The notes beneath the pieces are model-generated. The model was not told the DNA's origin, did no database searches, and saw nothing but the letters and a program-made list of their open reading frames with translations. Both the position numbers and the translations under genes were made by a program. Below are positions 53,521-62,577 of a stretch of 64,000 nucleotides of DNA, piece after piece. The stretch's first letter is position 1; each line of letters starts with the position of its first letter. Source of the DNA: Candidatus Synchoanobacter obligatus (GTDB lineage: Bacteria; Pseudomonadota; Gammaproteobacteria; Comchoanobacterales; Comchoanobacteraceae); contig NZ_JAKUDN010000002.1 of NCBI RefSeq assembly GCF_024259865.1, forward strand, positions 43,729 to 107,728, given 5' to 3'.

Positions 53521-54525
53521 TTACTCCTCCGTTGATTTTTTGGCACTTTCTTTTGCTGCTGGTTTCTTCGCAGCTGGTTTCTTCGCAGCTGGCTTCTTAA
53601 CAGCCTTCTTAGGCGCCTCTGCTCCTTCCGCTTTAGCTTTCACAACTTTCTTTACAACCTTTTTCTTTGGCTCTTCAGAGACCACCTGAGCTTCAGCCGC
53701 CTTCTTCACAACTTTTTTCACAACCTTCTTCGCTGATGAAGATTCGGGCTCTTCCTGCTCTGACTTCTCAGCAACAACTTTTTTAGCTTCTTGTTTTTTC
53801 TTGATCACAGGCTTATTCTTCGCTTCAATCTTTTCACGCTCTTTTCTAAAGTCATCTGCTGCAGCCTTTACCACTGAAGACAAGCACTCTAAATAGTACT
53901 GAATCGCGCTCATCGCATCATCATTACCAGGCACCACATAATTGATGCCATTTGGTGAACAGTTGGTGTCTACAATACCAATCACAGGGATACCTAGCTT
54001 ATTCGCTTCATTCACAGCAATCCGCTCTTGTGCGACATCAATCACAAACAACGCTTCTGGCAATGAGTCTAGATCTTTAATACCACCGAGGTTAACCGTC
54101 AACTTTGCACGTTCACGCTGTAAAATTAATCGTTCTTTCTTCGTTAATCCTTCGAGTCTGCCGGACTGAAAGCGCTCTTCCAACTGCTCAAGGCGGGCTA
54201 CAGAGGAACGAACTGTTTTGAAGTTTGTCAAGGTTCCACCCAACCAACGCTGATCTACAAAGGGCATCCCCATCTCTTCACCATGCTTTTGCACCAAAGC
54301 TTGTGCAGACTGTTTTGTTGAAACAATCACAACCCTACCACCAGATCTAACAATCTGATCCACATACGTTAATGCTTCTGTGAACATCTCCGCTGACTGC
54401 GTAATATCAATGATTTGCATACCATTTTTTTCTGCAAATACATACTCAGCCATTTTAGGGTTAGAAAAACAAGAACGGTGACCATAATGGACACCACATG
54501 CAAACATATCTTTAATATCAATCAT
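53521..54525 (-). CDS. rpsB: Ribosomal protein S2 with a long Lys/Ala-rich tail
   Basis: Ribosomal protein S2 of the small subunit. Residues 1-230 are a normal S2 (MIDIKDMFACGVHYGHRSCFSNPKMAEYVFAEKNGMQIIDI, QRWLGGTLTNFKTVRSSV, LPEALFVIDVAQERIAVNEANKLGIPVIGIVDTNCSP). About 100 extra residues follow, dense in Lys, Ala, Val and Pro with repeats such as KKVVKKVVKKA and PAAKKPAAKKP, like a histone H1 tail. E. coli S2 has 241 residues. First gene of the rpsB-tsf-pyrH operon; ATG at 54525. Confidence 0.97.
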   Translation of the reverse strand: MIDIKDMFACGVHYGHRSCFSNPKMAEYVFAEKNGMQIIDITQSAEMFTEALTYVDQIVRSGGRVVIVSTKQSAQALVQKHGEEMGMPFVDQRWLGGTLTNFKTVRSSVARLEQLEERFQSGRLEGLTKKERLILQRERAKLTVNLGGIKDLDSLPEALFVIDVAQERIAVNEANKLGIPVIGIVDTNCSPNGINYVVPGNDDAMSAIQYYLECLSSVVKAAADDFRKEREKIEAKNKPVIKKKQEAKKVVAEKSEQEEPESSSAKKVVKKVVKKAAEAQVVSEEPKKKVVKKVVKAKAEGAEAPKKAVKKPAAKKPAAKKPAAKESAKKSTEE

Positions 54526-54651
54526 TTATACTCTCCTAGGGTTAGTCTTCCGTAGTAGCATTTTTCGAATCATAATACCATGACACCCCGAAAAAAGTTC
54601 ATCACTACGTGCGTTTTGCCCATGTTATAACACAACACATACTATAATACA

Positions 54652-54930
54652 ATGCTGATGGAAAAAAAAACCACTAAAACAGAAGCCTACTTGACGTATT
54701 GGCCATTATGTCAACATTATTCCACTGTCAATGTAGTACTCATTATCAGCCACAACGCTGCTGATTACCTTAGGTTTAGAACTTATAATGGTGCACGTGT
54801 AACACCCCCGAAACACCCTGGTGTAGCAAGCCTCTGGAATACTGAACAGAGCTCAAGAGATATAGATGCAGGAGAACATTTTTTAGAGCGTTTTTTTGCA
54901 AGGCCAATCAATGGCTCAACTTTACTCTGA
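54652..54930 (+). CDS. Possible small protein, 92 residues
   Basis: ORF of 92 residues on the plus strand, divergent from rpsB. No signal, no recognised family. A TATAAT sits only a few bases before the ATG, which leaves no room for a ribosome site, so it may be non-coding or a leaderless gene. The region 54526-54651 would also hold the rpsB promoter on the other strand; I cannot pick out a single convincing one. Confidence 0.3.
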   Translation: MLMEKKTTKTEAYLTYWPLCQHYSTVNVVLIISHNAADYLRFRTYNGARVTPPKHPGVASLWNTEQSSRDIDAGEHFLERFFARPINGSTLL

Positions 54931-55064
54931 ATCAAGGCGCCTTTCCAGCAGCAAAACATAAACAAACATAGAACCCAATTAAGATACTGAATAATAGCAA
55001 AGCGCCGCTAGTATCTGTGAGATTTTCGTCAAAACAACGTTATGGGGCGGCCAATATAACCTAC

Positions 55065-55634
55065 CTACTGTAACTTCTTAGCAATATTTGCCAAGCGGCG
55101 ACCCAGAGCAATACATACGTCTCTCTCATGCCCATCCATCTCATGACCATACTGGTCACCAGTGACTGTTGAAGCACCGTAAGGTCCTCCTCCTTTTGTG
55201 GTATCATGAATGGCTTTTTCTGAATATGGGATACCGACAATAAGCATGCCATGATGAATCATGGGCATCATCATCCCCAATAACGTTGATTCTTGACCGC
55301 CATGCATCGATGCTGATGAGGTGAAGACAGCACCAGGCTTACCGATCATTTCCCCTGAGTGCCAAATATCCCCTGTTTTATCCCAAAATAAACGAACCGC
55401 AGCTGCCACTTGCCCAAAACGTGTTGGAGACCCTAAAATCATCCCTGCACAATTGGCAATATCCTCTTTAGCGACATACAATGGACCCAAAGCATCTCCC
55501 TTCCCTATGGGTTCAATTCTTCTAACCCTTGCTTCTAGCCCTGCTTGCTCAACGCCTTTTGCAATATATAGAGCCATTTTCTCTACTGATCCACTAGCAC
55601 TGTAGTAAGGTATTAGTATATAGGGGCGCATCAA
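55065..55634 (-). CDS. wrbA: NAD(P)H:quinone oxidoreductase WrbA
   Basis: Flavodoxin-like FMN protein of 189 residues that reduces quinones by two electrons. N-terminal phosphate loop IPYYSASGSVEKMALYIAKGVE, the mid-region GSPTRFGQVAAAVRLFWDKTGDIWHSGEMIGKPGAVFTSSASMHGGQESTL, and the C-terminal GPYGASTVTGDQ are typical of WrbA. Single gene on the minus strand. Confidence 0.95.
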   Translation of the reverse strand: MMRPYILIPYYSASGSVEKMALYIAKGVEQAGLEARVRRIEPIGKGDALGPLYVAKEDIANCAGMILGSPTRFGQVAAAVRLFWDKTGDIWHSGEMIGKPGAVFTSSASMHGGQESTLLGMMMPMIHHGMLIVGIPYSEKAIHDTTKGGGPYGASTVTGDQYGHEMDGHERDVCIALGRRLANIAKKLQ

Positions 55635-55913
55635 TCATCCTAATTTTAACTACTGTGAGTATAGATGAGATCGAATTTTAATTCAAAATAAAAGTGTTCA
55701 GGTAGCATTTTGCTCTGAACTGATACGTTCAATTGTGGACATATTGGAAACGACTTATCAGGCGTCCTAACTCAATAGGCTTGCACAACAAAGCGCTTGT
55801 CCTCAGTCCCCAGTTATGGTTTGATTCGAGAGCAAACCTGCTACCAGAACATAATCATTATAACACACATTGAATAAATGTCAGAATTTTTTTACCCTGG
55901 ATCCGTAGAGTTA

Positions 55914-55942
55914 TTTTCAGCACGGAAGATTTATGCTACATT
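55914..55942 (+). promoter_or_regulatory. Extended -10 promoter for pepP
   Basis: TTTTCA (55914-55919), 17-base spacer ending TGC, TACATT (55937-55942). Followed by AAGGAAGGATACCT and the ATG at 55964. The rest of the 329-base stretch 55635-55963 shows no gene. Confidence 0.5.
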
Positions 55943-55963
55943 AGCACAAAAGGAAGGATACCT

Positions 55964-57157
55964 ATGAAACACTTTACCCAGCGGCGCTCTAGAATACAAA
56001 ACTCACTTCAAAAAAATGAGGTTTTATTGGTAAGACAACCTGCCGAAACCATTAGAAATAATGATGTTCACTACCCTTACCACCCAAATAGATACTTTTA
56101 CTATTTAACCGGCTTCACTGAGCCGGATGCTTCCTTGCTCATCAGCAAGACAACCTGCATCTTATTTTCCCAGCCCAGCGATAGCCAAAGAACTTTATGG
56201 GAAGGTGCCCTGATAGCAGAACAAGCTGTAGCAAGGTACAATATAGATCAATGGTATGCAAACAATCACATTAAAGATCGTTTAGAAAAAGACCTCAAGA
56301 CCGTTGAAACCATTCATATGATCGGCGATCACCCGCATACTCCAAAACACTGCAGCGTACAACCAGGGGAGAAAATACTTGACCCAATGCGCCTTATCAA
56401 AGATGCGCACGAAATATCCTGTATCAGAAAAGCCTGTGAGATTTCTGCACAAGCGCATAATGCGTTACTCCAGCACCTTGACCCACTACATGAAAGCGCC
56501 TTAGACGGTGAATTTATCAAGCAAACCATGCAAGCAGGATCAAGATCATTGGCTTATCCGTCTATTGTTGCCTCTGGCATGAACGCTTGCACACTACACT
56601 ATACAAAAAACAACAACCCTATCGCTAAAGGTGATATTGTTCTTGTTGACGCAGGGTGCGAGTTTCAGCAATATGCTTCAGATATTACAAGAACATTCCC
56701 GGCAGACAAACACTTTACTGCACCACAACAAGCCCTCTATGAAGCGGTCTTAGATACCCAAAAATCCACCATTTTATTAGCAAAACCTGGCAATACCTTA
56801 TCGCAACTCCACCAGCACGCCGTTAAACAATTAACCCGCCATCTCCTCGACCTAAAAATCATCAACACAAGTCTTGAAGACGCGATTGAATCAAAAGCTT
56901 ACCTTGAATACTTCCCACACAATATTGGCCATACCATGGGATTGGATGTGCATGATATCAGAATTGAAGATGACATCTTAAAGCCCGGCATGGTCATCAC
57001 TGTAGAGCCAGGACTCTATGTTCGCTCAAAAGGCGTATTCAAAGCCACGGGTATTCGCATAGAAGACGACATCCTCATCACCGATTCAGGTCATGAAAAC
57101 CTCAGCAAAGATGCCATTAAAGAAGTCTCTGACATACACACAGCACGAAATACATGA
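55964..57157 (+). CDS. pepP: Xaa-Pro aminopeptidase PepP
   Basis: Metalloprotease that removes N-terminal residues before proline. 397 residues (E. coli 441). N-terminal half has the PepP lead-in (YPYHPNRYFYYLTGFTEPDASLLI), and the pita-bread domain has its five metal ligands in DAGCE, DITRTF, HNIGHTMGLDVHD, VEPGLY and RIEDDILI. AAGGAAGG precedes the ATG. The gene overlaps the next by 4 bases (ATGA). In gammaproteobacteria pepP, ubiH and ubiI form one transcript. Confidence 0.95.
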   Translation: MKHFTQRRSRIQNSLQKNEVLLVRQPAETIRNNDVHYPYHPNRYFYYLTGFTEPDASLLISKTTCILFSQPSDSQRTLWEGALIAEQAVARYNIDQWYANNHIKDRLEKDLKTVETIHMIGDHPHTPKHCSVQPGEKILDPMRLIKDAHEISCIRKACEISAQAHNALLQHLDPLHESALDGEFIKQTMQAGSRSLAYPSIVASGMNACTLHYTKNNNPIAKGDIVLVDAGCEFQQYASDITRTFPADKHFTAPQQALYEAVLDTQKSTILLAKPGNTLSQLHQHAVKQLTRHLLDLKIINTSLEDAIESKAYLEYFPHNIGHTMGLDVHDIRIEDDILKPGMVITVEPGLYVRSKGVFKATGIRIEDDILITDSGHENLSKDAIKEVSDIHTARNT

Positions 57158-58182
57158 TTCATATTATTGGAGGAGGACCAGTAGGCTTGATTATGGAGCG
57201 CATTTGCCAATTAAAACAATGGCCCCATTTATTAATTAGCCCGCCTAATCAAACTGTTGGCAACAAGCACTTCCTCTTAACAGAAAAGAGTCGAGAATTC
57301 TTAGAGCACATCGGCTTCACACTTCCTGTGACACAAACGTATTCTCAATTAAAAATCCGCCAAAAAAACACATTTAGCCATATAAGCATTGAGGCCAAAC
57401 ACTACCACTCCCAGGCTCTTTGCTATGGCATCAAACAAAAGCACCTTGAAGGTTCGCTAGCGTCATACAGCAGACCACTTCAAGAATCTGTTGCGGCGCT
57501 TCAACCAATAACAGAAGGTTTTGAACTGAAAACTCAATCAAAAACCCTAGAATCGTCGTTTTTGATTGGCTGCGATGGCTATCACTCTCGAACCAGGAAC
57601 AACTTAGGCATCCATCATCAAACAAGAGGCACTTACTATTGCAAAGTTATCTCTGGACAAATAGACGGTGACCACCTACTGCAAAAGTTTTCAGGCGATA
57701 CAACCATAGGCGTTATCCCTGGATTGCACGGCACCATCATCCTATCTTCTCACAAACCACTTGATTTAACCCCACTGTCCCGAAGGATATTGCAAGATAT
57801 GGTCGGTTTTCATGTCGATGTTAAAAACATCGTTAACACCTCTAGTTACCAGCTTGCTCCTTTAGTCGCAGAACAATACGCATTACCATGCTTACTCCTA
57901 GGAAATGCAGCCCTCGCGATTGAGCCTACTGCAGCACAGGGACTTAACCACCACATCCGACAACTAGAACAAATATATAACCTTGAGCACTGGTGTCCCA
58001 CGACAATCTCACGCCTTAGCCAAAAACTGCAATCTGACAACCATAAACTTTATCATCAAATGTCTTATATAACAGGATACGGTTTCATCAACTCTTTACT
58101 AAAAAAACACATATTATCCCTTCCACTCCCATTTATACAAGATATCATTTATGACTTTGGAGCTGGCAATGACACACCCTAA
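57154..58182 (+). CDS. UbiH/UbiI-family FAD hydroxylase, divergent
   Basis: 342 residues, shorter than the roughly 400 of ubiquinone hydroxylases. FAD motif at the N-terminus (IIGGGPVGLI), the DG motif (GCDGYHSRTRN, about 150) and the third motif in altered form (LLGNAALAIEPTAAQGLN). The usual DAAH-x-x-x-P is replaced. Lies between pepP and another hydroxylase in the place of ubiH/ubiI, so a step in ubiquinone ring hydroxylation is likely, but the exact carbon cannot be told. Confidence 0.75.
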   Translation: MIHIIGGGPVGLIMERICQLKQWPHLLISPPNQTVGNKHFLLTEKSREFLEHIGFTLPVTQTYSQLKIRQKNTFSHISIEAKHYHSQALCYGIKQKHLEGSLASYSRPLQESVAALQPITEGFELKTQSKTLESSFLIGCDGYHSRTRNNLGIHHQTRGTYYCKVISGQIDGDHLLQKFSGDTTIGVIPGLHGTIILSSHKPLDLTPLSRRILQDMVGFHVDVKNIVNTSSYQLAPLVAEQYALPCLLLGNAALAIEPTAAQGLNHHIRQLEQIYNLEHWCPTTISRLSQKLQSDNHKLYHQMSYITGYGFINSLLKKHILSLPLPFIQDIIYDFGAGNDTP

Positions 58183-59230
58183 TACCATCATAGGAGCAGG
58201 CCTCGTTGGACAACTGATGGCCATAAACTTGGCACAGCATGGCGCAAAACCACTCCTTATCGGCCCACCACCAAAGTTTTTAAAAAGCATGGTTTTGGCC
58301 ATTCATCCATCTCATATGCATTTTTTTCAACAACTGGGGTTAGACATTCCGTCTAAAGCCATTAAAAAAATGGTCCTACAGACTCACCATAACCTTCAAA
58401 TTGACCAGAAGTATTCTAAGCACGCCCATTTATGCCACATAGTTCACTACGGAACCCTGGTCCACCATATTGAAAACAAGCGCAGACTTCATCAAATAGC
58501 TTGGCTGAAAGAGCAACCCAAAGCCCTAAATCAAGGGCGCATAAAAATAGGAGATGCTTGGATCGAACCTGAAAATATTATTGCGTGTGATGGCAGTCAT
58601 TCGTGGACAAGATCACACACTCCAATATTGGTACAACGCGAACAATATGACCAATATGCCCATATTGCCATGATATCACATACCGCTGCCCATGAAATTG
58701 CATACCAAGCATTCCTGCCTCAAGGAACGTTAGCGTTACTCCCCACCAACAACCCCTATCTAACAGCAGTTATCTGGTCGTGCGACACACAACAGCATGT
58801 CAAAATAAAAACTGACTCATTTAAGAACCAGCTATCCGCTTACACCCACAAACTTGGTAAAATTATTAAAATTGAACACCATCATAATATGCCCATTGTG
58901 GCATCTCTTGCCGAGACCTATGCACACCAAAACATTTTTTTATTGGGCAATGCCCTGCACACAATACATCCATTAGCAGGCATTGGTTTTAACCTGGCTA
59001 TTTCAGACTGCCAAACACTCACCGACACCATCCTGAACCGTCTGCCTCCAGAGACCTATACCAAAAAAAGAAAAGCGCAACACCTAAAAGCACACTACCT
59101 AACCCGATGCATCGCAAAAACCAGGGGACTACACCAAGATAAAGGACTAAATAAAATATTAAAGGGCCTACTACCTTTACAGACCTGCCAGCAGATTATT
59201 TTAGAACAAATAGACGCTATTTGCTTATAG
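58169..59230 (+). CDS. UbiH-like ubiquinone biosynthesis FAD hydroxylase
   Basis: About 353 residues. FAD motif TIIGAGLVGQLMAINL, DG motif (ACDGSHSWTRSH) and the C-terminal GNALHTIHPLAGIGFNLAISD, which is close to the E. coli UbiH version (GNAAQTLHPIAGQGFNL). Start is ATG at 58169 with TGGAG upstream, inside the end of the previous gene (14-base overlap). With the upstream gene and pepP it forms the expected pepP-ubi cluster. Family is clear; the ring position is inferred. Confidence 0.82.
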   Translation: MTHPNTIIGAGLVGQLMAINLAQHGAKPLLIGPPPKFLKSMVLAIHPSHMHFFQQLGLDIPSKAIKKMVLQTHHNLQIDQKYSKHAHLCHIVHYGTLVHHIENKRRLHQIAWLKEQPKALNQGRIKIGDAWIEPENIIACDGSHSWTRSHTPILVQREQYDQYAHIAMISHTAAHEIAYQAFLPQGTLALLPTNNPYLTAVIWSCDTQQHVKIKTDSFKNQLSAYTHKLGKIIKIEHHHNMPIVASLAETYAHQNIFLLGNALHTIHPLAGIGFNLAISDCQTLTDTILNRLPPETYTKKRKAQHLKAHYLTRCIAKTRGLHQDKGLNKILKGLLPLQTCQQIILEQIDAICL

Positions 59231-60040
59231 CTATCGTCTGATTGCAGACGCCCTCTTTTCCATCTCAACATAGTTAAGCACAATGGAAGATGGGGCCTGA
59301 TTTAATGGCGCATACACATCCGGCCTTGATTTGACATCAATAACTGCATTATTTTTGGTGTAAGCAAACAACTCTTCACGGGGAAAAACAGCCAGACGCG
59401 CATTACCCACCCCAGCAACCCAAGACCTATTTGCAATCAACCCAGCCGCATCAACACTTGCACTGTCTGTCGCTCTCATGGTTAAGAAATCAACCCGACC
59501 TGCCAGTACCACGTTCCCGTCAAAGACATCAACATTCAAATTATTTGAATCAACCCAATAAATTTCAACATCACTTGCACTCACAACTTGCAAATGATTC
59601 AGATTCATCACCCCTTCAACCATAACACTGCCCGTTGTCTTAACATCGATGGCCAATGACAAAGACTCGATATCCTTTGCAACCAATGAGCCTTGGTCAC
59701 GTATATGTATTTTATATAAGTCCCGAAAACGATTATTGGATCGTACGACAACCGTTGGGTTACTGAACATGTTATAATGTCGGCCCAGTGATACCGGCGA
59801 CACCTCTATCACATCCCCTGGCAACGTCTTAATAGAGACCTCATCGGGATCAAACTCAATAACATTTAGGTAACTATCGCCACCCATAATCACATTAACA
59901 TTGCCTCGCACCACAAGCTGACGCGCATTGCTATATGGCACAAACTCTTCTGCATCCATCAAGCTATCTTGGGCCAACACCGCATTTGTTGCTAACGAGA
60001 AACATGCCATCAATAATCTAGCAAACATAATCACCCTCAA
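59231..60040 (-). CDS. GIN-domain (DUF2807) secreted protein
   Basis: 269 residues with a signal peptide (MFARLLMACFSLATNAVLAQ). The rest is built of short beta repeats (VVRGNVNVIMGGDSYLNV, SLAIDVKTTGSVMVEGVMNLNHLQVVSASDVEIYWV, NLNVDVFDGNVVLAGRVDFLTMRATDSASVDAAGL) as in the DUF2807 (GIN) fold. Such proteins are predicted to face the periplasm or surface; function not known. Shares a 4-base overlap with the OmpA lipoprotein gene upstream. Convergent with the ubi genes. Confidence 0.72.
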   Translation of the reverse strand: MRVIMFARLLMACFSLATNAVLAQDSLMDAEEFVPYSNARQLVVRGNVNVIMGGDSYLNVIEFDPDEVSIKTLPGDVIEVSPVSLGRHYNMFSNPTVVVRSNNRFRDLYKIHIRDQGSLVAKDIESLSLAIDVKTTGSVMVEGVMNLNHLQVVSASDVEIYWVDSNNLNVDVFDGNVVLAGRVDFLTMRATDSASVDAAGLIANRSWVAGVGNARLAVFPREELFAYTKNNAVIDVKSRPDVYAPLNQAPSSIVLNYVEMEKRASAIRR

Positions 60041-60504
60041 CTTAATAAAATTTCGATTCTCTGATTCACATACCGTGATTCAGGCGTATTAAGATCCGCA
60101 ATCGGTTCTGAAAAACCACGCCCTTTAAACTCTATATCAGACGAAGGAATCCCTCTGAACCACAAATATCCTGCAATCACCTGGGCCTGATAACTTGTGA
60201 TATTTTGAGCAGACTCTTCTGTCAACGCATCGTCACAATGCGAAAAAATATTAATATGTGTAAAGTACTCTCGATTCACTTGAGCAAAAAGTGCACGTAA
60301 AATAGAAACAGCTTCCGGTTTCAATGTCACTCTATCTGATTCAAATATACTATTGGCATTTAAGAGTAACCTTGCACCATCCACTGAATATGACGTTGAT
60401 GCGTAATCCTCATAAGTTAGGGCTGACTTACGTCCACCACCACAACCAGCTAACAAGGCCAGCACACTTAATATTAGATAAAACCTAGCTTTCATAACCG
60501 GCAT
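60037..60504 (-). CDS. OmpA-family lipoprotein
   Basis: 155 residues. Lipobox LLAGC at about residue 21 marks a lipoprotein. The C-terminal 110 residues are an OmpA-type peptidoglycan-binding domain (NANSIFESDRVTLKPEAVSILRALFAQV, then FSHCDDALTEESAQNITSYQAQVIAGYLWFRGIPSSDIEFKGRGFSEPIA and VNQRIEILLS). It probably anchors the outer membrane to the wall. Coupled to the GIN-domain gene. ATG at 60504 or a second at 60495. Confidence 0.88.
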   Translation of the reverse strand: MPVMKARFYLILSVLALLAGCGGGRKSALTYEDYASTSYSVDGARLLLNANSIFESDRVTLKPEAVSILRALFAQVNREYFTHINIFSHCDDALTEESAQNITSYQAQVIAGYLWFRGIPSSDIEFKGRGFSEPIADLNTPESRYVNQRIEILLS

Positions 60505-60594
60505 TCCATCCCTAAATAAAGAAGCTTATATAATTATAACCTGATTTTAATTCGAAAGATACCCCCAATATAAATATCCCACTATTTTAAACTT

Positions 60595-61434
60595 TTAACG
60601 CGCAGATGGCTTAACCGCAGTCACAAAACGTGGGTGTTGATTGTCTGAGCCACACTCAATCTCTTGATACCCAGCAAGACACAATGCTGAAACCACGCGC
60701 TCTTGTTGCAAATATCCATGCTCTAACGCTATCAACCCGCCGTCTTTTAACACCGTCATCCCTACAGAAATGAGTCTCTGTAGATCTGCAAAACCATTGT
60801 CCTCTGCAAGCAATGCCGTTTTAGGCTCATAGGCCGCAACCTTTGGTGACAAATGACGATCGCCTGGTGCAATATATGGCGGATTGGATACCATCGCATC
60901 AAAACCCTCCCAAGTGCATTCTTGATACCAATCACCTTCAACCACCGTTATTTGATGACCAAGTCCCAAGATCTCAGAATTATTTTTTGCCACCTGACAT
61001 GCCAAAATACTTTTATCCACCGCGACAATGCTAACGTTACGAATGTTTTTCGCTAACGCACAACTAATAGCACCACTACCAACACCCCATTCTAAAATCT
61101 TTGCTCTCGGGGCAAGTTTTTGGATTAAACAATTGACCATAAACTCTGTATCGACTCTTGGTACCAAGACGCCTTCTTCGATTTTGATCTCTAAGCCCAA
61201 AAACGGCACCGAGCCCAATATATAAGCTAGTGGCTTACCATCAAAGTACGCTGCCAACGCTTCCTCTAACGCAGTCATCTGGCTTTTGGGAAAATCATCA
61301 CTGTGACGAACCATCAAATCTGCCCACTCAATCCCTAAATAATGTGCCATAAGCCAAAATACGTCATAGTATGCTTGACGACTGGTTGACCGCTTTACCC
61401 AGTATCGGTGAAGATCATCAAGCGCTTTACTCAT
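60595..61434 (-). CDS. prmC: Peptide chain release factor methyltransferase PrmC
   Basis: Methylates the GGQ glutamine of RF1 and RF2. 279 residues. SAM motif (KILEWGVGSGAISCALAKN), the catalytic NPPY (AMVSNPPYIAPGDRHL, about residue 181), and the N-terminal helical part are typical. Its ATG overlaps the prfA stop by 8 bases, so the enzyme is translated with its substrate. Confidence 0.96.
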   Translation of the reverse strand: MSKALDDLHRYWVKRSTSRQAYYDVFWLMAHYLGIEWADLMVRHSDDFPKSQMTALEEALAAYFDGKPLAYILGSVPFLGLEIKIEEGVLVPRVDTEFMVNCLIQKLAPRAKILEWGVGSGAISCALAKNIRNVSIVAVDKSILACQVAKNNSEILGLGHQITVVEGDWYQECTWEGFDAMVSNPPYIAPGDRHLSPKVAAYEPKTALLAEDNGFADLQRLISVGMTVLKDGGLIALEHGYLQQERVVSALCLAGYQEIECGSDNQHPRFVTAVKPSAR

Positions 61435-62512
61435 CCACTAAGCCTGCCAACTTCTTGGCCTTATCTTCACGAATCAAGACTTCAATTAGCTCGGCCAAAC
61501 CACCTTCCATCACTTCATCCAAGCGATATAACGTTAAATTAATCCGATGGTCAGTCATGCGTCCCTGTGGAAAATTGTATGTTCGTATTCTTTCAGAGCG
61601 CTCACCTGTCCCAACTTGTATCGAACGCTCCTGTGATAGTTCTTGCTGTTGCGCTGACTGTTGCTGTTGCAATATTTTTGCATTCAGCAAAGCCATAGCT
61701 TTAGCCTTATTTTTATGTTGCGACCGTTCATCTTGACACTCAACCACTGTTTGAGTTGGAATATGCGTAATGCGAACAGCAGAGTCTGTGGTATTCACAT
61801 GCTGACCACCTGCGCCACTTGAGCGGTATGTATCAATCCTTAAATCTTGTGGCTGTATTGCTACCTCTCCTATTTGCTCCACTTGAGGCAAAATGGCCAC
61901 TGTCACTGTTGACGTGTGGATACGGCCTTGTGATTCTGTTGCTGGCACCCTCTGAACTCTATGTGTGCCACTTTCATACTTCAGCATCCGGTAAACCTCT
62001 TTACCCTTTAATGCATATACAATTTCTTTATACCCTCCTTGTGATGAAGGGGATTGACTCATAACCTCATATTTCCAACGCTGGCTATCCGCATACATCA
62101 AATACATACGAAGGAGATCTGCAACAAAGAGTGATGCCTCGTCACCACCAGCACCAGCTCGAATTTCGAGATAAATATTCTTATCATCATCAGGATCTTT
62201 TGGCAACAACTGGACCATCAGTGCTTGCTCACATTCTGCCAGCTGATCATTCAGTAATACCTTTTCTTCTTCAGCAAGTGCAGCCATGTCTTCATCATCG
62301 CCCTCCAAAAGCTCAACGGCTTCTGCTAACGCCTTTTCAATGCCGCAGTATTCTTGGTATAGCTCAACGACAGGAAGAATTCCGTGTAACTCTTTTCCAA
62401 CACGCTCAAATGCTTTATGATCGGACATTGCCTCCGGATCTAATTGCTCAGCCTCTAACTCTTGATGTCGTAGCATCACCGCTTCAAGCTTCGCTCTAAT
62501 TGACTTTTGCAT
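61427..62512 (-). CDS. prfA: Peptide chain release factor 1
   Basis: Reads UAA and UAG stop codons. About 361 residues. The tripeptide anticodon region lies in RVPATESQGRIHTS and the peptidyl-hydrolysis motif is SSGAGGQHVN (about 230). The start is ATG at 62512 (MQKSIRAKLEAV aligns with RF1), because AAGGTGG precedes it; a GTG at 62521 is less likely. Followed by prmC. Confidence 0.97.
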   Translation of the reverse strand: MQKSIRAKLEAVMLRHQELEAEQLDPEAMSDHKAFERVGKELHGILPVVELYQEYCGIEKALAEAVELLEGDDEDMAALAEEEKVLLNDQLAECEQALMVQLLPKDPDDDKNIYLEIRAGAGGDEASLFVADLLRMYLMYADSQRWKYEVMSQSPSSQGGYKEIVYALKGKEVYRMLKYESGTHRVQRVPATESQGRIHTSTVTVAILPQVEQIGEVAIQPQDLRIDTYRSSGAGGQHVNTTDSAVRITHIPTQTVVECQDERSQHKNKAKAMALLNAKILQQQQSAQQQELSQERSIQVGTGERSERIRTYNFPQGRMTDHRINLTLYRLDEVMEGGLAELIEVLIREDKAKKLAGLVDE

Positions 62513-62577
62513 TTTTTCCACCTTGATATCTTACTGGCATACTATACAATTTCAATAATCATTTCAATCAGATATGT

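Noticed and set aside
62131..62499. 122-residue plus-strand frame opposite prfA
   Set aside because: Antisense to a conserved gene with low-complexity Gln/His content typical of a shadow frame.
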